Part shown: piece by piece, positions 8,228-16,993 of the stretch | Position numbering within the stretch: the first letter of the stretch is position 1 | How the letters are laid out: each line of letters begins with the position of its first letter | Notes under the pieces: model-generated | Seen by the model: the letters and a program-made list of their open reading frames with translations, nothing else | Databases searched by the model: none | What the model was told of the DNA's origin: nothing | Program-made: the position numbers and the translations under genes | From: Chloroflexota bacterium | GTDB taxonomy: Bacteria; Chloroflexota; Dehalococcoidia; GIF9; UBA5629 | Reading direction: 5' to 3' | Assembly (NCBI GenBank): GCA_016875875.1 | Contig: VGOP01000002.1 | Coordinates: 124,001 to 188,000, forward strand | Length of the DNA: 64,000 nucleotides

Positions 8228-9649
8228 TTAGGATTTAGTATTTTGGCGGGCGAGGTTTCTGAGGAATTCGGCGCGGCGGGTCAAGGCTGCCAGAGACTTT
8301 ACGGCGTTATCCGGCATGGTATAGGCTGGTATGCCTCGCCTAGTTGCCAGGAACATACCTTGACGCTGGTCAATGGAGTTGCCGGGAACGACGATTATCG
8401 GCTTCTTGGTCTGGTCACGGATGCTCTCCAGGCGTGACAGGAACCACTCATCATGTATAAAGGCATAGCAGATAGTCAGGCAGGAGTCCACTGCCGGAGC
8501 CATTATCTCCAGGCAGGTGGCGTAAATTGAAGATGCCTCGCTAAAGGGAGCCCACACCAGGTCTACGGGGTTTTTTAGGCTTGGGGAGGGTGGTATCTTG
8601 CCCTTGAGAAATTCGCGAAGCTTTTGCTGAACATCTTCGGGAAGAGGCGAGACATTGAGTCCTGCCTTGGCACAAGCATCTCCGCTGGCCACGGCGCCAC
8701 CTCCGGCCTCAATCAGCAGGCCTACCTCCTTCCCTGTGGGCAGATAAGGGCAGCTGAAGGCCACGGCCAGGTCCATGAGTTCTTCCAGGCTCTGTGCCGA
8801 GACTATGCCTTTCTGCCGGCTGGCGGCCTCGAACAAGGCGTAATTACCGGCCAGAGAGCCGGTGTGGGAAGCAGCCGCCTTAGCGCCTAACTCTGAGCTG
8901 CCGCCCTTCCATATGATAATCGGTTTCTTAGGTGAGATTTCCCCTGCAAGCTTGAGGAAGCGTCCCGGTTGCTTTATGCCCTCAATGTAGGCGGCGAAGA
9001 CCATAGTCTCTGGGTCGTTACCGAAATGCTCTAGGAAGTCCTCGATGTTAAGGTCGCTCTGGTTGCCGATGCTTATGATGCCGCTGAAGCGAAGTCCCCG
9101 CTCGCTGCCGAGGCGTGTCATATTCTCGCTTGCCCAGCCGCTCTGCCCGACGAAAGCCACGCCGCCAGGCTCCATGGGCACTGTGGCGTATGGTACGATG
9201 GTGTTGACGTTGCCCCGTGGCGAGAATATTCCCATGCAGTTGGGCCCGACTATTCTGACACCACCCCTGCGGGCAGCTTCTACCATCTGCCGTTCCAGTT
9301 CCTTGCCCTCAGCTCCCAGTTCGCTGAAGCCAACACTGTGGACGACGGCGAACTTGACACCTTTTTGAGCGCATTCTGTTATTGCTTGGGGTATACCCTG
9401 GGCAGGTATAGCCATTACCGCTAGGTCTATTTCTCCGGGGATATCAAGAACGCTGGGGTAGCTTTTAAGGGACATGATTTCCGATTCCTTGCGGTTTATG
9501 GGATAGATTATCCCCTTGTAGCCGTTCTTCAGCAGGCTGGAAATGAACATTCCGCCTGATTTCCATTCGTCCTGTGAGGCACCGACTATAGCTACGGATT
9601 TGGGCTGGAAAAGGCTTTTCAGGTCAGGGGCAATAGTTTTAGATGTCAT
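8228..9649 (-). CDS. ADP-forming acyl-CoA synthetase alpha-like CoA-binding protein
   Basis: 473 aa. An N-terminal CoA-binding Rossmann domain (LFQPKSVAIVGAS) is followed by two ligase_CoA domains, the second with SHTGSLAG, whose His is the phosphorylated residue in acetyl-CoA synthetase (ADP-forming) alpha subunits and succinyl-CoA synthetases. The ATP-grasp (beta) part that completes the reaction acyl-CoA + ADP + Pi = acid + CoA + ATP is absent, and no neighbour encodes it. So it either pairs with a beta subunit encoded elsewhere or has another CoA-dependent role. ATG 9649; flanked on both sides by repeats. Confidence 0.8.
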   Translation of the reverse strand: MTSKTIAPDLKSLFQPKSVAIVGASQDEWKSGGMFISSLLKNGYKGIIYPINRKESEIMSLKSYPSVLDIPGEIDLAVMAIPAQGIPQAITECAQKGVKFAVVHSVGFSELGAEGKELERQMVEAARRGGVRIVGPNCMGIFSPRGNVNTIVPYATVPMEPGGVAFVGQSGWASENMTRLGSERGLRFSGIISIGNQSDLNIEDFLEHFGNDPETMVFAAYIEGIKQPGRFLKLAGEISPKKPIIIWKGGSSELGAKAAASHTGSLAGNYALFEAASRQKGIVSAQSLEELMDLAVAFSCPYLPTGKEVGLLIEAGGGAVASGDACAKAGLNVSPLPEDVQQKLREFLKGKIPPSPSLKNPVDLVWAPFSEASSIYATCLEIMAPAVDSCLTICYAFIHDEWFLSRLESIRDQTKKPIIVVPGNSIDQRQGMFLATRRGIPAYTMPDNAVKSLAALTRRAEFLRNLARQNTKS

Positions 9650-9665
9650 CAGTTTTGTTAGCTTC

Positions 9666-9768
9666 GGACAGGTCTAAAGACCTGTCCCTACATCTTTTTT
9701 CTCTGTCATTGCGAGCGAAGCGTGGCAATCTCTGGGGCTGTTCCAGGGCTTATGCCCTTCACAATGAC
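9666..9768. repeat. Half copy of the 65-bp repeat plus TTGCGAGCGAAGCGTGGCAA repeat
   Basis: 9666-9691 is one palindrome of the 65-bp family (GGACAGGTCTAAAGACCTGT then CCCTAC). 9704-9768 is a TGTCATTGCGAGCGAAGCGT repeat with an opposite arm CACAATGAC. Both sit upstream of the CoA-binding protein gene. Confidence 0.75.
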
Positions 9769-9814
9769 GTATAGACACATCTCCCTACACTCATTGGTGA
9801 TACACACCAAACAT

Positions 9815-9866
9815 GTAGCCCCGAGGCTTTAGCCTCGGGGGCCCGACCCTAAAGGGTCTGGGCTAC
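9815..9866. repeat. Palindromic repeat GTAGCCC...GGGCTAC
   Basis: Nested dyads: CCCCGAGGCTTTAGCCTCGG then GACCCTAAAGGGTC, enclosed by GTAGCCC and GGGCTAC. A related dyad, GCGAGGCTAAAGCCTCGC, is at 10517-10534. Non-coding repeat; could fold into a cruciform or stable RNA hairpins. Confidence 0.75.
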
Positions 9867-9934
9867 ATCTGTTTCCGATACATTTGCTTGGGCAGCGGTT
9901 GAAATTATATAACAGTAGCTCGGCAATGGAAAGA

Positions 9935-10390
9935 TTAGGTAATAATCGAGCTCATTTTGGGGTTCGACATATTTTGAGGTGTGGCTAGTGCAGCGCGGTC
10001 TCTTATTCTGGGGCCTCTCATTAAGCCTGCAGGTTCTAGTTTTGAGTAGGATATACGAGCGGATTGCCCCTGTACCCTTTCGCGCAGGGCTTTCACGAGT
10101 TGAGGGTTATCCTGCAATTTGGCGATACTCGGATAAGCTCTAGGTAGTTGCCCATGTCTTCTTGGAGACAATTGATAGTTTATGGCCGTACCACGTACCA
10201 TATTAACCCTGTAGCTGTAGTGGTCCTCGAAAGTATTTGTTAAGCGACGAAAGTTAGTAGGCCGCTGCGGTTTTGCGTTCTTTCTGGCATAGCTCAGTAG
10301 CCCAACGCCTATGACGGTGGTAACGGGCTCAGGCATGAAAATTAAAGCCAGGGCTATAGATTGTAGCCCTGCGTAGTATGTAGATTTCAT
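9935..10390 (-). CDS. Hypothetical protein, 151 aa
   Basis: Start ATG 10390. The N-terminus holds a hydrophobic stretch containing PEPVTTVIGVGLLSYARK, which superficially resembles a PEP-CTERM sorting tail but is at the wrong end of the protein, so I treat it as a membrane segment or signal. The remainder is basic and rich in Arg, Pro and Gln (LRERVQGQSARISY) with no domain I recognise. No operon partner. Weak but plausible coding evidence. Confidence 0.4.
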   Translation of the reverse strand: MKSTYYAGLQSIALALIFMPEPVTTVIGVGLLSYARKNAKPQRPTNFRRLTNTFEDHYSYRVNMVRGTAINYQLSPRRHGQLPRAYPSIAKLQDNPQLVKALRERVQGQSARISYSKLEPAGLMRGPRIRDRAALATPQNMSNPKMSSIIT

Positions 10391-10544
10391 GTTAACCTAG
10401 TTTTAGATATTTAAACCTATCTGTTTGTCTTTGTCAAACTCGCTCTTTAGCATACTGTTGTGCAACAATTTTTTCAATGCAGTGGCGAACCTTTAGGGTC
10501 GCATGGTCGAGGTTGAGAGCGAGGCTAAAGCCTCGCTACTACGC

Positions 10545-10850
10545 TTATTTCATTTTCTTCTGGAGCCAGGCGATTCGGTCTCTCACCGCTTTAACCGCTT
10601 CAGCATGATTGGTGCAGCGAGTCAAGTCGTTGGCCAGCTTGTCATCGCCGAATACGTCACGAACCCAGGTACTGAAGTCATTCTTAAGTGGAGTCACATG
10701 ATGGCGATATGAATCTTCAGTCATATTAGCCAAGCACTCAGCTAATTGGTGTAAATTCTTTACAACACAGCCGTCATGGCAAAAGAAGCACTTGTCTCCG
10801 CTTGCGTCAGCCAAGACCCTAGCTGCATCCTGTTTTGTTTTCACAGCCAC
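10545..10850 (-). CDS. Small conserved protein with FFCHDGCVVKNL and KNDFSTWVRDVFGD motifs
   Basis: 101 aa from GTG 10850, which has GGGGGG eight bases upstream; a TTG 15 codons earlier has no such site. The pattern DGCVVKNLHQLAECL ... YRHHVTPLKNDFSTWVRDVF, then DDKLANDL and a terminal VRDRIAWL helix, recurs in small bacterial and archaeal proteins that I know only as uncharacterised. Cys at FFCHDGC adds a possible metal or redox pair. All-helical, cytosolic. Function unknown; no operon partner. Confidence 0.6.
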   Translation of the reverse strand: MAVKTKQDAARVLADASGDKCFFCHDGCVVKNLHQLAECLANMTEDSYRHHVTPLKNDFSTWVRDVFGDDKLANDLTRCTNHAEAVKAVRDRIAWLQKKMK

Positions 10851-11044
10851 TGCCGTTGCCCCCCTTTCTTTGTGATTTCTGCCCCTTGACCTCAAAGCTG
10901 TTCTCTAGCTATAATCAAGGTGATTTTTGAATAATGAAACTTAATAGATGAATTGTGTTCAGCGCAATGTGAATGCGTTAGCAATCTAACTTAAGCTAGC
11001 ATAATCTCTCTAGTTTTGTCAAAAACTCGCAGGAAATCGGTCAA

Positions 11045-11209
11045 ATGGCCAAGTGGACTTTTATCACCAATCATGGTTTGGTTCTAGGCTATATTTCTCG
11101 AAAAAGGGTGGACAGGCAAAACAAATATCATATTAACGCCAATCTGCTCCTGCGTCATCCCATCAATGGCGACGTGTTGGTAGGGGATTTGCTCCAGCTA
11201 TCGGCCTGA
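11045..11209 (+). pseudogene. Winged helix-turn-helix regulator gene with internal deletion
   Basis: A 54-codon frame begins MAKWTFITNHGLVLGYIS and continues directly into RKRVDRQNKYHINANLLLRH, ending NGDVLVGDLLQLSA. These are the two ends of a common small wHTH regulator (about 100-110 aa; W-x-FLTNHxLVL at the start, R-x-N-x-Y-x-xNxxLPLRHP and VGDLL at the end). Roughly 45-50 residues between them, including the recognition helix and most of the winged helix, are missing in frame. The protein could not bind DNA normally, so I call it a broken gene. It lies alone in the 438-base spacer before the sirtuin gene. Confidence 0.65.
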
Positions 11210-11288
11210 AAAAGTATTGCCCCCGCCAAAGAGCAAATGAAACTGCCTATAAGCATCCCCTGAACCACCACGGATAAATACCAAGGTA

Positions 11289-12134
11289 ATGGAATCTCTA
11301 ATTGAGCGAGCTGCCAGAGACCTGTTCAAAAGCAATTATGCTATTGCTTTAACTGGTGCTGGCATGTCAACCGAATCTGGTATACCGGATTTCCGCGGGC
11401 CAGATGGCATTTGGACCAAAGACCCCGAAGCGGAAAAAAGAGCTTATCAGACCTATGACAAGTTCCTCAGAAACCCTAAAGAATATTGGGAAGATATACT
11501 GGGCGGGCGAACCTTGCTTAGCAACCTTAAGGATGCCGAGCCGAACCCTGGTCATTATGCCCTTGTCGAACTGGAGGCAATTGGTATTCTGAAATCCGTG
11601 CTTACCCAGAACATTGACGGCTTGCATGAGAAAGCAGGCAGCAAGCGGGTTCTGGAATATCACGGCAGCGTTTTGAAACTTAGGTGCCTTTCCTGTGGCT
11701 CAAGATTTAAGCGTAACGAGTATGACCTGGAGGGACTGGCACAGGCCGGGGAATTGCCACCGCGATGTAACAAATGCAGCAGCCCGATAAAAGGTGATGT
11801 CGTTCACTTCAATGAGCCGATACCTTCAGACGTTGCCCACGAAAGCCTTGAAGAAGCCTGGAAATGCGACTTAATGCTAATCTGCGGGACTTCAGCGGTT
11901 GTCTATCCTTTTGCTCAGTTGCCTCGTATAGCCCGGCAGCGGCAGGTTGAACAAGAACGGAAGGCGGAATCAGGCCTCTATTTTGTGAAAAGCGAGTCGG
12001 CAACAACGATAATCGAAGTCAACGCCGAACCTACCCCGCTGACAGTCGAAGGGATTTCCGATTATTTAATTCAAGGCCGCACCGCTGAGATTCTACCCAA
12101 GCTTGTTGAGGCTGTGAAAAAACTGTCCCGGTGA
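11289..12134 (+). CDS. Sir2-family NAD-dependent protein deacylase
   Basis: 281 aa. Hallmarks in order: ALTGAGMSTESGIPDFRG (NAD-binding), TQNIDGLHEKAG, the catalytic histidine in EYHGSV, a zinc ribbon CLSCGSRF...CNKCSSP, VVHFNEPIP, LICGTSAVVYPFAQLP and INAEPTPL-like EVNAEPTPLT. It removes acyl groups from lysines, using NAD and making nicotinamide and O-acyl-ADP-ribose. Slightly longer than CobB-type sirtuins through an insertion around residues 218-240 (RQVEQERKAESGLYFV). ATG 11289. Probable targets include acyl-CoA synthetases, but none is linked here. Confidence 0.92.
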   Translation: MESLIERAARDLFKSNYAIALTGAGMSTESGIPDFRGPDGIWTKDPEAEKRAYQTYDKFLRNPKEYWEDILGGRTLLSNLKDAEPNPGHYALVELEAIGILKSVLTQNIDGLHEKAGSKRVLEYHGSVLKLRCLSCGSRFKRNEYDLEGLAQAGELPPRCNKCSSPIKGDVVHFNEPIPSDVAHESLEEAWKCDLMLICGTSAVVYPFAQLPRIARQRQVEQERKAESGLYFVKSESATTIIEVNAEPTPLTVEGISDYLIQGRTAEILPKLVEAVKKLSR

Positions 12135-12332
12135 GCTGTTACAGTACCAGTAAGAAAGATTTATTAACCGCGGCAATGTTAGTCAGAAGGTAGAAGACGG
12201 TACTGAACAATACGACGAAATGTTCAATACCAGGCTTTCCCGGAATGGCAAAGGTGTTTGGGTTTCGGACTGCGTACAAAAATTTATGACGGACATATCT
12301 TCTGACAACCGGGCGTGTTTTTGGCTCTGGCC

Positions 12333-12371
12333 AAAAAGAAAAGCCCCTCCCTGTTGTGGTGGGGAGGGGCT
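12333..12371 (-). terminator. Rho-independent terminator of the dehydratase gene
   Basis: Read on the minus strand, AGCCCCTCCC and GGGAGGGGCT form a ten-base-pair stem with a ten-base loop, followed by TTTTCTTTTT. It starts 18 bases after the stop codon of the gene at 12390, so it ends that transcript. There is no T run on the plus strand, so it would not stop the sirtuin transcript well. Confidence 0.9.
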
Positions 12372-12389
12372 GATGAGACGGTAGACTAA

Positions 12390-13922
12390 CTATTTCTTGA
12401 CTGCCACGGCGGGTGTTTTGCTTGGCTTTGCCCTCTGCTTGCTTAGGGCCTCGCGGTCACCGCCGCTCATGCCAGCGATATGCTTCACCAGCTTTTTCCT
12501 GGACTCGATGTCATACTGGGTAGTTATGGCAATTTGCTCCATGATTGGTGAGCCGCCGCCATGGTAGCTACCCACATTGTGTATGCCGCCGGTCGCTGAG
12601 CATAGGACGTCGCCCAAGTATCGCCAGAACTGGGCCTGATCCTCTACTGGCATGTCCTTATTCCGCTTGGTATATTTCAGGAGCAGGTCTCTGGTCTCTG
12701 GATTCACGAAATCGTTCTCGTGGGGGAAGGTGGCTACTACACCGCCAGCGATGTCGCACAGAATCTCTGCTTCACGCCACACTGCCTCGCCTGTCAGGCA
12801 GCGTCCCACGTTGCAGTAAATTGAATTAGGGATGTAGGAGCCGGGGCCATAAGGTACGAATCCCACGCCCGGTATATAGACCTCCGGCTTTCCAAGGTCA
12901 GAAGCCGTGTATCCGGCGGCATAACCCAACTCGGTGGTCATTATGATCTCGGATAGCTTCTCCCGGACATGGGGCGTCTTATAAACGTTATTCACATCAG
13001 CGGCAAGGGCTGCGGTCCCTAATAGGATGTCGCCGATGGCCGGCTTACAGCCCGAATAGGAGTGGCGGTGGAACAAGGCGAAGAGCAGGGCGAGCACGCC
13101 GCCATGCTGCGATTCACCAGCGAGGAAGACCCTTTCCCAAGGCACAAAGCAGTCATCGAAGATCATGTAGGAATCTGTGGCCCCTGGCAAGAACCCGCGC
13201 TTGAAATGCTCCCTGGGTCTGAGGTTGTGGATGGTGACTACTTGCTTCAGCCCATCCCAGTCGCCCGGAATGGCGAAGGCAACGGCATAGTCTTTATCCT
13301 CTGGGCGCAAAGCTCGGGTGGGCACCACTAGTATCTCGTCGGCCACTGAGGCCTCGGAGATGTGCAGCTTGCAGCCGCTGACCACGATGCCATCGCCACG
13401 CCTCTCCTTGATCCGTACGTAGGCATCGGGGTTCGGCTGGTCGGCAGGTCTCAGCATCCTATCGCCCTTGACATCCGTCTGAGCGCAGCAGCCCACCAAG
13501 TCCTCGGTTTGGAAACGGGTGAGCCACTTCTTAAAGTTCTCATGGTATTGAGTGGCACCTTTGTTCACCTTGTCTGCTTCGTAGGACACGTTGTAGACGG
13601 CGTTAGTGGCGTCGATGCCCATGCACCGCTGGATGCAGCCGCCCACCTTCTGGCAGAGCATGCGGGTCATGTCCTGCTTATTATGCAGGTCGTCGGTGTT
13701 CTGATGGATATGGGTGAAGCGGCTTATCCTCTCACCGGTGAGATGAGAGATGGCTGTGCACAGGTCTTGGTTCTCCGGCTTGGCTGCTTCATCGAACGTG
13801 GTGCCGATGGTGTTTAGACAGTCCATCTGGCGCTCGTCTGTGCGGTCGATCAGCTCGCCGTCGAAATAGATGTTCCGCTTCATCTTGGCCAGGCCTTGAA
13901 TATACTGCTCCTTTGTCCTCAT
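12390..13922 (-). CDS. 4-hydroxybutyryl-CoA dehydratase / 4-hydroxyphenylacetate hydroxylase family enzyme
   Basis: 510 aa. The ligands of the [4Fe-4S] cluster of the clostridial radical-type dehydratase (Cys99, Cys103, His292, Cys299) all have counterparts: Cys96 and Cys100 in CIQRC, His285 and Cys292 in HRHSYSGC. The catalytic Tyr296 and the lysine after the last Cys are also matched (Tyr289, Lys293). This separates it from plain HpaB-type hydroxylases, which lack the cluster. The expected reaction is 4-hydroxybutyryl-CoA to crotonyl-CoA, but this family has many paralogues. AAGGAGG precedes ATG 13922. Single-gene transcript with its own terminator; three 10-bp direct repeats lie upstream. 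Confidence 0.85.
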   Translation of the reverse strand: MRTKEQYIQGLAKMKRNIYFDGELIDRTDERQMDCLNTIGTTFDEAAKPENQDLCTAISHLTGERISRFTHIHQNTDDLHNKQDMTRMLCQKVGGCIQRCMGIDATNAVYNVSYEADKVNKGATQYHENFKKWLTRFQTEDLVGCCAQTDVKGDRMLRPADQPNPDAYVRIKERRGDGIVVSGCKLHISEASVADEILVVPTRALRPEDKDYAVAFAIPGDWDGLKQVVTIHNLRPREHFKRGFLPGATDSYMIFDDCFVPWERVFLAGESQHGGVLALLFALFHRHSYSGCKPAIGDILLGTAALAADVNNVYKTPHVREKLSEIIMTTELGYAAGYTASDLGKPEVYIPGVGFVPYGPGSYIPNSIYCNVGRCLTGEAVWREAEILCDIAGGVVATFPHENDFVNPETRDLLLKYTKRNKDMPVEDQAQFWRYLGDVLCSATGGIHNVGSYHGGGSPIMEQIAITTQYDIESRKKLVKHIAGMSGGDREALSKQRAKPSKTPAVAVKK

Positions 13923-14003
13923 TTTATCCTCCTTACTTAATGAATATCCCCATATTCAGGTTAGTAACTGGTGACTATAATGCTACCACTTTACGGCGAA
14001 AAA

Positions 14004-14033
14004 GTCACATTGGGTCACGTTGCCTCACATTGG
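14004..14033. promoter_or_regulatory. Three tandem 10-bp direct repeats, probable regulator site
   Basis: GTCACATTGG, GTCACGTTGC and CTCACATTGG follow each other without gaps, core TCACRTTG. The phasing is one helical turn. They lie about 80-110 bases upstream of the dehydratase start and just upstream of a possible minus-strand -10 (TATAGT, 13974-13979), the usual place for an activator. The rest of the 357-base spacer to the malic enzyme gene holds nothing I recognise. Confidence 0.5.
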
Positions 14034-14279
14034 TGGTTTCAAAAAACTTTGCACACAAAGATATTCAAGTTTGCTCGCTAAACTTAAGATTTCGTGTTAG
14101 AATTGGAATCCTTAGCGCATATTATTTTGGTGATCGATGTTATGTACCTTGGGAAATTATTCGCCCTCAATGCGGTACGAATCTACCTGGTTCCGCTGAT
14201 CCTCGGCTAGTGAATATGCCTGGTGGCTCTAGGCCAGCACTTTTGGCTGCAATAGTCCCACAGATGCGGAGGTAAAATA

Positions 14280-15662
14280 ATGGAAAATGGGAAATACCAG
14301 TTTGCCAGAACTTTGCGCTGCAAAAACCTTAATGTTCCGGGCACCTTGGGCAAATTAGCTACAGCCATCGGTAGAGTTGGAGTAGATATCGGCAATTTAA
14401 CAACGGTGCATTTGGGGCATTATTATACTATCAGAGACATTGAAGTGCTTATCAAGAATGAAGAGGAGCTGGCACATTTAATAGAAGAGGTGTCGAAACT
14501 ACCAGAGGTCACTGTTCTCGAGGTCAGGGACGATGTGCTCGACCTTCACAAAGATGGGAAAATCAAGACGGTAAGCATCCACTCTATCAACTCGATAGAC
14601 ATTCTAAGGAAGGTATACACCCCTGGCGTTGCTGAAGTATGTAGATTAATCTCGGAGCGGCCAGGGCTTAAATATACCTACACAAACATCCCTTACTCTG
14701 TGGCTATTGTTACTGACGGCACTGCCATACTCGGACTGGGGAACATTGGTCCGGTGGCAGGAATGCCCGTTATGGAGGGAAAGGCTGCTCTGCTCCAGGA
14801 GCTGGTTGGAGTTAGTGGAGTTCCTATCTTATTGAACACTACCGACCCTGACAAAATTGTAGAAACCGTAAAATATATTGCTCCAACGTTTGGAGGCATT
14901 CAGCTAGAGGACATAGCGTCACCAAGATGTTTTCCAATTCAGGACGCGTTAGAAAAAGACCTGGATATCCCCGTTATGCATGATGACCAGCAAGGTACCG
15001 CTGTGGTGACACTGGCAGCTCTGCTTAATGCTTGTAAGATTTGCAGCATGGCACTTGAGGAGGCAAAGGTCGGCCTTATCGGCCTAGGTGCCGCTGGTCT
15101 ATCTATTGGAAAGTTTATCCTGAAATACACAGGTAAGCCTGCCTTAGGTACGGCCAGGACTGAGGCCAGCGTTAAACGGCATGCAGAACACGGAGGCACT
15201 CCAAGCAATTTAGATGAGATCATGCAAACGGCTGATATCGTCATCGGCACCAGTGGTGTACAGGGGCTGATAAAACCGAACATGGTCAGGAAAGGACAGA
15301 TAATTTTTGCTTTGACGAATCCGTATCCGGAAATTGCCCCGGATATCGCTACGAAATCGGGTGCTGCTCTAGCTGTTGATGGTAGGACGGTCAATAACTT
15401 GCTCGGCTACCCCGGAATTTGGCGGGGAACACTGGATGCAATGGCTACTAAGATAGACTATGAGATGTATAAAGCCGCTGCCTTGGCCATTGTTAGCACT
15501 ACAGACGAAGGCGAGCTTGTCCCCAACCCACTCGACCCTAAAGTGCACTTAGCGGTAGCTCATGCTGTAGCCAAGGCTGCTGTGGAGTCAGGTGTTGCCC
15601 AGCGACCTCTGGATAATGACTATTTTGAAAATACCAGTATCAAAGAGCCGCCCTGGGCATAG
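14280..15662 (+). CDS. NAD(P)-dependent malic enzyme with N-terminal ACT domain
   Basis: 460 aa. Residues about 8-80 form an ACT domain (NVPGTLGKLATAIGRVGVDI), a small-molecule sensor often binding amino acids. The rest is malic enzyme: YTPGVAEVC with the catalytic Tyr, VTDGTAILGLGNIGP, MEGKAAL with the catalytic Lys, the metal-binding HDDQQGTA, and the dinucleotide fold GLGAAGLSIG. It converts malate to pyruvate and CO2, or the reverse for anaplerosis. The ACT fusion suggests feedback control. GGAGG seven bases before ATG 14280. Monocistronic as far as can be seen. Confidence 0.92.
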   Translation: MENGKYQFARTLRCKNLNVPGTLGKLATAIGRVGVDIGNLTTVHLGHYYTIRDIEVLIKNEEELAHLIEEVSKLPEVTVLEVRDDVLDLHKDGKIKTVSIHSINSIDILRKVYTPGVAEVCRLISERPGLKYTYTNIPYSVAIVTDGTAILGLGNIGPVAGMPVMEGKAALLQELVGVSGVPILLNTTDPDKIVETVKYIAPTFGGIQLEDIASPRCFPIQDALEKDLDIPVMHDDQQGTAVVTLAALLNACKICSMALEEAKVGLIGLGAAGLSIGKFILKYTGKPALGTARTEASVKRHAEHGGTPSNLDEIMQTADIVIGTSGVQGLIKPNMVRKGQIIFALTNPYPEIAPDIATKSGAALAVDGRTVNNLLGYPGIWRGTLDAMATKIDYEMYKAAALAIVSTTDEGELVPNPLDPKVHLAVAHAVAKAAVESGVAQRPLDNDYFENTSIKEPPWA

Positions 15663-15809
15663 TTTTTGCGCAAGATGTCTTATTGTTATATCAAATTATT
15701 AGCAAGGCCTGAAACACTTCCAAGTACAAGCTAATAAATCGCCTCTTTTCATTTTAGTAAAAGCGTGGTATTGTAAGGTAGGGCTGCTGCCCCGGGACGA
15801 GGAGCGTTG

Positions 15810-16595
15810 ATGGCTGAACATGAAGTAGTACATGTTGCAATAGCTCCCCCGGCTACGCTTGAGGAAGAGCTGGTAAAGAAAGTGGCAGCCATTGTGGCTA
15901 AGAATCCCTATGAGACTCGACTTCGCCTCACAGGAAAGATACCGAAAATCATCGCCAGCTATGACACCATGCAGATGGCGGAGTCAATTGCCCGGAGCTT
16001 AAGAGAGCTAGGGCTGGTGGCAATTGTGTGCACTGATTCGGAGCTTCGCAAGTCTTCACAAAGATATAAGGCACACACGCTGAAGTTTGAGGAGCAAGCA
16101 GTCATATTCTTGGACAGGAGTGGCCAAGCAAGGCGAATGGAGTCAAGGGAGTCGTTCTTGATTCTCAACGGAAGGATACAGACTTACACCGAGACAGAGG
16201 TAACCAAGACCGTAAGAAAACTAAATATTACAGCAACTGTATTGACTGGCGGCATTCCTATCAGACGCAAGGTCAAAGAAAAAACCACGACAACATCGTA
16301 TCAAAGTGACAGTTTTGTCAGGCTCTACGGCCGGTTGTCGCCTGAGCCGTTTGTGGAGATACCCCAGCATGGTTTCGACTACTCGTTCCTGGGGGTGGAG
16401 ATGGTCTCCTCCTCTACGGCAAACTTCAGCACTACCATCAGGAAAATAAGAGATGCTCTACCACAGGCGATTTTCGATGACAGGCTGGTAGCACCTTTTG
16501 GTTCGGATATGCATTCCACTGTGCCCCAGGAAAACATTGATATGAACTGCAAGTTGATTTACTGGTATCACCAGGCTGTGAGTGATCTCGGCTAG
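15810..16595 (+). CDS. Conserved hypothetical protein, 261 aa
   Basis: Start ATG 15810 with GAGGAG seven bases upstream; a TTG one codon earlier is possible. No signal peptide or membrane segment. The N-terminal part is alternating helix/strand (LEEELVKKVAAIVAKNPYET, MAESIARSLRELGLVAIVCT), suggesting one alpha/beta sensing domain. The C-terminal part contains EIPQHGFDYSFLGVEM and mentions no catalytic motif I know. Spacing to neighbours over 140 bases on each side suggests its own transcript. Function not recognised. Confidence 0.65.
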   Translation: MAEHEVVHVAIAPPATLEEELVKKVAAIVAKNPYETRLRLTGKIPKIIASYDTMQMAESIARSLRELGLVAIVCTDSELRKSSQRYKAHTLKFEEQAVIFLDRSGQARRMESRESFLILNGRIQTYTETEVTKTVRKLNITATVLTGGIPIRRKVKEKTTTTSYQSDSFVRLYGRLSPEPFVEIPQHGFDYSFLGVEMVSSSTANFSTTIRKIRDALPQAIFDDRLVAPFGSDMHSTVPQENIDMNCKLIYWYHQAVSDLG

Positions 16596-16993
16596 TCAGT
16601 ACAGCCACAACTCGGGTAGATTGGAGCATCTGCTCCAGGCTATCCCCTGCTTCAAATACTGAATCCCAAGCTCAAAATTCCAATTTTCAAATGCAAAACA
16701 GTAGGGACGGATCTTAAGGTCTGTCCGCCTGTCCGTCTCGGACAGGTCTAAAGACCTGTCCCTACATTTGCCCATCATTCCTTGAGATGTAAAGGGAGTG
16801 TTATGAATCCACGGATAAACTATCCAGTTCGACTTCGCTTGACTGCTGCCTAGACCTCATCTACAATGATAGTGGCAGATTATTATGCTGGTTTGCCTTA
16901 ATCAGAAACTGAGAGGTGGCCCGTCCTCTTCCCCACGTTTAAATTCTATTATCTTTTCTGTCTCTCCATTTTGCCACCAAAGGAGGTTACTCG
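16596..16993. other. 398-base intergenic region carrying a repeat
   Basis: Contains an AT-rich AAATTCCAATTTTCAAATGC tract (about 16670-16695) and copy 2 of the 65-bp repeat. The remainder, up to the AGGAGG at 16981-16986 that serves the DUF47 gene, has no convincing gene or promoter. Confidence 0.6.
16701..16765. repeat. 65-bp double-palindrome repeat, copy 2 (inverted)
   Basis: Same 65-base length and GTAGG...CCTAC frame as the copy at 5867-5931, but in the opposite orientation: GGACAGGTCTAAAGACCTGT is now the right-hand palindrome. The left palindrome has a few changes. The two full copies with conserved length argue that the whole unit moves or is copied as one piece. Confidence 0.85.

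Noticed and set aside
9935-10390. PEP-CTERM sorting signal in the 151-aa protein
   Set aside because: The PEPVTT plus hydrophobic plus basic run is near the N-terminus, whereas the real signal is C-terminal.
12154-12386. Open plus-strand frame of about 77 codons (contains YDEMFNTRLSRNGKGVW)
   Set aside because: Looks mildly protein-like but runs through the dehydratase terminator and has no good start; at most a gene remnant.
13913-14275. 120-codon plus-strand frame ending just before the malic enzyme gene
   Set aside because: Starts inside the dehydratase start region, has no ribosome binding site, protein-unlike composition, and overlaps the direct repeats.
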